Shown one piece after another: positions 5,538 through 8,145 of a DNA stretch of 8,145 nucleotides. The notes under the pieces are model-generated. The model was not told the DNA's origin and did no database searches. It was given only the letters and a program-made list of their open reading frames with translations. The DNA is from Promethearchaeia archaeon (lineage in GTDB: Archaea; Asgardarchaeota; Lokiarchaeia; Sigyniarchaeales; SOKP01): positions 1-8,145 of the forward strand of contig JAHQWX010000068.1 in assembly GCA_029856375.1 (NCBI GenBank). The letters are read 5' to 3'. Position numbers and translations under genes: made by a program. Position 1 is the first letter of the stretch. The number at the start of each line of letters is the position of its first letter.

Positions 5538-6473
5538 TCAAGGGCGAAAAGCAGCCAAGAAATCCAAAATTAATCGAGCAGCAACTTGAGCAGTAATTCC
5601 AGTCGGATCATAGAGCGGGTTGACTTCTACTAAATCAAATCCCACAATTTTTCCTTTTTTAGGAAGTGATGTCAGCATGTCCCGCATATGTAAATAGGAT
5701 AACCCACCTGGTTCGGGTGTTCCCGTTCCTGGCGCGACGGAAGGATCAAGCACATCAATATCTATTGTTACATAGATATTTTCGGTTTCTGGAATTTGAT
5801 TAACAACCCAGTCGGTCCCCTTGTTAATCACTTCAATTGAAGTAATTACGCGGGCACCATAATCGTTTGCTTCATCAACATAGAATTCTGGATTTAACAA
5901 ACCGCGAATTCCGATTTGAGTAATCCCCTTTACATGATCAAGTTCAGACGCCCGCTTAATAGGATTAGCGTGACTAATTTGAATGTCCATTATATCATCA
6001 CCAAAATCCATATGGGTATCAAAATGCACAATACTAAAAGGTACATCGTCCAAAGCCCGAATTACGGGATATGTGATTGAATGATCACCCCCTAATACGA
6101 CAGGCAACACATTATGACGATGAATTTCTTTTATTGTATCTGTTATTGAATCCAAATTTTCATGGCTTAGTGTTGGAGCGACGGGGACATCCCCATAATC
6201 AACGATTTTTGTGTTACCCAATTTGTAACCTCCCAGTTCCACATCATAGAACCCCAAATTGGCAACAAAAGCCGTTCCATATAGTTGGGATGCCTGTCGA
6301 ATCGCTCGTGGACCTTCACGAGCTCCCACTCTGTTAAACGAACCCTGATCTAGCGGAGCGCCAACAATCGCTACATCTACTTTAGTATTTTCTAATTCCT
6401 TTACATAAGGGAATTTACAAAATGTGGGAATCCCTACAAATGCAAGATCGATAAAATCAAAACTCGGACACAA
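5538..6473 (-). CDS. speB: Agmatinase/arginase-family ureohydrolase
   Basis: The 311-residue protein is a binuclear-manganese ureohydrolase, which hydrolyses a guanidino group to urea; agmatine to putrescine is the likeliest reaction. All six expected metal ligands are visible: His131 (GGDHS), Asp152, His154 and Asp156 (HFDTHMD), Asp238 and Asp240 (TIDIDVLDP). The family signatures NRVGAREGPRAIR (47-59) and GTGTPEPGG (249-257) are present, as is the late Glu283 (VEVNP). The pocket region usually reading H-G-T reads SHANP (167-171) here, so another guanidino substrate such as guanidinobutyrate is possible. The start is a TTG at 6473. A TGA lies three codons upstream, no ATG/GTG alternative fits, and GGTGA (6484-6480) sits 6 nt before it. 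A TATA-like stretch (6529-6544) suggests its own promoter. The length is normal for the family. Confidence 0.93.
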   Translation of the reverse strand: MCPSFDFIDLAFVGIPTFCKFPYVKELENTKVDVAIVGAPLDQGSFNRVGAREGPRAIRQASQLYGTAFVANLGFYDVELGGYKLGNTKIVDYGDVPVAPTLSHENLDSITDTIKEIHRHNVLPVVLGGDHSITYPVIRALDDVPFSIVHFDTHMDFGDDIMDIQISHANPIKRASELDHVKGITQIGIRGLLNPEFYVDEANDYGARVITSIEVINKGTDWVVNQIPETENIYVTIDIDVLDPSVAPGTGTPEPGGLSYLHMRDMLTSLPKKGKIVGFDLVEVNPLYDPTGITAQVAARLILDFLAAFRP

Positions 6474-6479
6474 ATTTTT

Positions 6480-6484
6480 TCACC
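6480..6484 (-). promoter_or_regulatory. Shine-Dalgarno GGTGA deciding the TTG start of the ureohydrolase
   Basis: GGTGA on the minus strand is complementary to the UCACC near the archaeal 16S 3' end and lies 6 nt before the TTG at 6473. It supports this non-ATG start. The overlapping TGA in the same frame excludes a longer protein. Confidence 0.6.
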
Positions 6485-6528
6485 ATTCTAAAGTTATTCA
6501 ATTTCATAATCATTAATTCCATCAACCT

Positions 6529-6544
6529 ATTATATTATATTAAA
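6529..6544 (-). promoter_or_regulatory. TATA-like region of the ureohydrolase gene
   Basis: TTTAATATAATATAAT on the minus strand would place transcription start near 6510, leaving a leader of roughly 35-40 nt that holds the GGTGA ribosome site. It lies in the 97-bp gap after the 85-residue gene. Confidence 0.4.
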
Positions 6545-6570
6545 TTTGCTTCTTTTCAAGAGTTTTTAGA

Positions 6571-6828
6571 TTATCTTTTATGTTTTTTTTCCTCTACTAT
6601 CTTATCGCTATTAAATTTATTCACTAATTCCTCATAATACTCGTAATTATCAGTAATTCTATAACTATGGGGCTTAAAAGATAACCGCGTAATTATATCG
6701 TCCAAAATACCAAATATACCATCGCGTCTTGGGTAATCGCACCCTTTAAATGTTATCGCTAAATATTTTTCTCCTTTTTTTTCGTATATTTGTAGTTTTT
6801 CTACGCCTGTTTCAATTTTAAGTTCCAT
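6571..6828 (-). CDS. Small protein of unknown function (85 residues)
   Basis: I do not recognise this protein. It appears soluble: an N-terminal strand-like half (MELKIETG, LQIYEKKG, YLAITFKG), one Cys30 followed by a basic turn DYPRRDG (31-37), then a helix (IFGILDDIITRL, 38-49), a strand, and a highly charged basic tail (EEKKHKR). The pattern beta-beta-beta-alpha-beta suggests a small compact domain. There is no membrane segment and no metal motif. The start is supported by GAGG (6839-6836) 7 nt before the ATG. It is upstream of the ureohydrolase on the same strand with a 97-bp gap that has its own TATA-like stretch, so co-transcription is possible but not required. Confidence 0.7.
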   Translation of the reverse strand: MELKIETGVEKLQIYEKKGEKYLAITFKGCDYPRRDGIFGILDDIITRLSFKPHSYRITDNYEYYEELVNKFNSDKIVEEKKHKR

Positions 6829-6835
6829 TTTTTTT

Positions 6836-6839
6836 CCTC
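6836..6839 (-). promoter_or_regulatory. Shine-Dalgarno GAGG of the 85-residue gene
   Basis: GAGG on the minus strand is 7 nt before the ATG at 6828, in an otherwise A-rich leader. It supports the annotated start of this otherwise orphan gene. Confidence 0.5.
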
Positions 6840-7009
6840 TATTTTCTTTAATTTTAGTCGATTTAATTTAACCTATTCCGTCTTACATTTATTAACCTTT
6901 TGCAGTACTTCAACTATAAATTGAGTTATATTTCAGGAATTTTGTATTACATTTTACCTATTTCAAAAATCCTTCTTATAGATAAATTAATAAAAATTTA
7001 TCGTAATAC

Positions 7010-7019
7010 ATATATTATA
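7010..7019 (+). promoter_or_regulatory. TATA-like box for the small Cys/His protein gene
   Basis: ATATATTATA would give a transcription start near 7040, 15 nt before the ATG at 7055. Just upstream is an AT-only-type inverted repeat (GATAAATT 6981-6988, AATTTATC 6995-7002). The rest of the 6829-7054 gap shows no gene. Confidence 0.35.
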
Positions 7020-7054
7020 CAGTTAGAGAATTAATGAGTTTGATGTAGAAAAAA

Positions 7055-7288
7055 ATGCCAATAAAAGTCGCGATGTGTCCCCATTGCAATAAGAGAGTCT
7101 TTATCAGAATAGAAGAATCTGATATTAGCCCCGTAAGATATCCCGCTCCTGTTTGGGTAATCCATAAGAATGGAATTTGCGATAAACTCTCAACATATTA
7201 TGTCGATAGTAAATTGGGGGTTTCCTATAACGCACCGGAAAAAAAAGAGGGTGCGATCAAAACTCTAGAAGCGTTAGATAAAATGTAA
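7055..7288 (+). CDS. Small Cys/His (possible zinc-binding) protein, 77 residues
   Basis: The product opens with a knuckle-like CPHC (Cys8, His10, Cys11) and has His37 and Cys42 further on (VIHKNGIC), which could complete a zinc site. The middle (VRYPAPVWVIHKNG, 28-40, then YYVDSKLGV, 48-56) follows a strand pattern seen in small archaeal proteins that carry a CPxC knuckle, a hydrophobic strand ending in His, and a YVD strand. The C-terminus is a short charged helix. The function is unknown. It is upstream of the aIF2-gamma gene on the same strand with a 99-bp gap, and a separate TATA-like box there suggests independent transcription. A second start ATG (7034) opens only a few codons. Confidence 0.75.
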   Translation: MPIKVAMCPHCNKRVFIRIEESDISPVRYPAPVWVIHKNGICDKLSTYYVDSKLGVSYNAPEKKEGAIKTLEALDKM

Positions 7289-7347
7289 TTTTACCTAAAT
7301 TCTAAAAATTTATTTATTTTATTGTTTTAATTTCAATAAAATACTCG

Positions 7348-7356
7348 TTTAAAATA
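7348..7356 (+). promoter_or_regulatory. TATA-like box for aIF2-gamma
   Basis: TTTAAAATA is centred about 36 bp before the TTG at 7388, which would leave a leader of about 10 nt. The preceding T-rich stretch (about 7305-7333) could end the upstream transcript. Confidence 0.35.
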
Positions 7357-7387
7357 CACAAAATAACGCACGGGTTTCTTTCGAAAA

Positions 7388-8145
7388 TTGAGTCAAAAAT
7401 GTCCGTATTGCGGAAAGGTTTTTAAGAGGTTAAGCGCCCATAAGTGTCCTAATGCTCCAGAAAGGGACTCAGCGGGCGAAGTTAGTCCCGAGAGGCCTGA
7501 AAAGAAACCTACAGAAAAACCTAAGCCTACTAAAACAGCAGTTTCTAAACCTCAAAAGCCACAAAAAAAAGGTGTAAATTTAAAGGAGATCATTAATAAA
7601 ACTCAAGCGGAGACAAATATAGGGCTTGTTGGGCATGTTGATCACGGTAAAACTACCTTAGTCAAGGCAATATGCGGAGAATGGACTGATAGATTTTCCG
7701 ACGAACAGGAACGAGGAATTTCGATTAAATTAGGTTACGCAAATGCGACTATTTTGAAGTGTCCTGATTGCGATAAATTTATGACAGCATGGATGGCAGA
7801 GCAAGCTCGAAAAAAAGGAGAAAAAAGATATACCTGTATGCATTGTAAAGGAGATCTCGAATTTGTCAGAAAAATTAGTTTCGTTGATGCACCCGGTCAT
7901 AGCGTGCTTATGTCAACGATGCTCTCTGGTTCCTCGCTAATGGATGGCGCTTTACTACTAATAGCTGCGGACGAAATGTGCCCCCAACCACAAACTCGAG
8001 AACATTTAGAAGCTTTACATATTGCAGGAATTGAGAATATTATTATCATTCAAAATAAAATTGACGCCGTTTCAAAAGAACAAGCTTTAGAAAATTATAA
8101 TCAAATCAAAGAATTTATTAAGGGAACTATTGCAGAAAATGCTCC
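7388..8145 (+). CDS. eif2g: Translation initiation factor aIF2 gamma subunit with N-terminal zinc finger (runs off window)
   Basis: From a TTG at 7388, 252 complete codons are visible before the right edge. The GTPase domain matches aIF2/eIF2-gamma: P-loop GHVDHGKT (82-89), switch [14 protein letters not shown] (108-120), the family-specific zinc knuckle CPDC...CMHC (Cys125, 128, 150, 153), switch II DAPGH (167-171), [26 protein letters not shown], and NKID (223-226). In the aIF2 heterotrimer this subunit binds GTP and carries initiator methionyl-tRNA to the small ribosomal subunit. Unusual are about 70 extra N-terminal residues: a zinc-finger-like CPYC...HKC (Cys5, Cys8, His18, Cys20), then a Pro/Lys/Glu-rich linker (about 33-65). 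Archaeal forms usually start about 10 residues before the P-loop. There is no in-frame stop between the finger and the GTPase domain. The frame closes upstream at TAA 7364-7366, and TTG is the only usual start after it. The switch I Thr is replaced by Ser112. Confidence 0.93.
   Translation, partial: MSQKCPYCGKVFKRLSAHKCPNAPERDSAGEVSPERPEKKPTEKPKPTKTAVSKPQKPQKKGVNLKEIINKTQAETNIGLVGHVDHGKTTLVKAICGEWTDRFSDEQERGISIKLGYANATILKCPDCDKFMTAWMAEQARKKGEKRYTCMHCKGDLEFVRKISFVDAPGHSVLMSTMLSGSSLMDGALLLIAADEMCPQPQTREHLEALHIAGIENIIIIQNKIDAVSKEQALENYNQIKEFIKGTIAENA

Noticed and set aside
6077..6337. Plus-strand open frame opposite the ureohydrolase gene
   Set aside because: Overlaps conserved ureohydrolase coding sequence including the GGDHS motif; no domain of its own.
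6981..7002. Inverted repeat GATAAATT / AATTTATC upstream of the 7055 gene
   Set aside because: Short and almost purely A/T in a very AT-rich gap; not distinguishable from chance without comparison to relatives.
7175..7215. Peptide similarity between the small Cys/His protein (DKLSTYYVDSKL) and the membrane protein at 2609 (DMLSTYYVTAKL)
   Set aside because: The match is about 12 residues, the two proteins differ in topology and in everything around it, and the strand belongs to a different pattern in each; probably chance.
1..8145. tRNA genes, CRISPR arrays, insertion sequences
   Set aside because: No tRNA cloverleaf, regularly spaced repeats or transposase coding was seen in the gaps or at gene borders.

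Overview
The window (about 8.1 kb, AT-rich, mostly with short AT-rich intergenic gaps) looks like a piece of an Asgard-type (Lokiarchaeia-like) archaeal chromosome. This is inferred from a Rab/Ras-like small GTPase with the WDFGGQERF switch II common in Asgard GTPases, an archaeal translation factor aIF2-gamma whose switch I neighbourhood (IKLGYANA) is close to the eukaryotic form, TATA-box-like promoters close to start codons (leaderless-style transcripts), TTG/GTG starts, and a free-standing 5S rRNA not linked to 16S/23S.

Layout. 1-313 (-): start of a small GTPase gene running off the left edge. 488-1642 (+): extended short-chain dehydrogenase/NAD-dependent epimerase. 1646-2194 (-): small two-helix membrane protein of unknown function. 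2195-2608 holds no protein gene but contains the most notable object of the window, on the minus strand at 2440-2261. 2609-3166 (+): multi-pass membrane protein. 3163-5307 (-): secreted, membrane-anchored C25 (gingipain-like) cysteine peptidase. 5538-6473 (-): agmatinase/arginase-family ureohydrolase. 6571-6828 (-): unrecognised 85-residue protein. 7055-7288 (+): small Cys/His protein. 7388-8145 (+): aIF2-gamma with an unusual N-terminal zinc-finger extension, cut by the right edge.

Main discovery candidate. The RNA at 2440-2261 (-) contains every element of a 5S rRNA (loop C, loop A, loop E and helices I-V) but in a rotated order. The conventional 5' and 3' ends are fused by a UUCG tetraloop that caps helix I. 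The molecule is opened at loop B, just after helix III, and its new ends are held by a perfect 12-bp terminal helix. Rotating the pieces back gives a 5S of about 123 nt, the usual length. The RNA has its own TATA-like box at a suitable distance from the terminal helix and a T-tract downstream. Permuted 5S rRNAs are, to my memory, known from some mitochondria (the mtPerm-5S family); I do not know of one in archaea.

The genes do not form one pathway. Orientation changes often and most genes appear to have their own promoter. Two genes concern translation (permuted 5S rRNA and aIF2-gamma), one polyamine/arginine-related metabolism (ureohydrolase), and the rest signalling, surface proteolysis and membrane functions.
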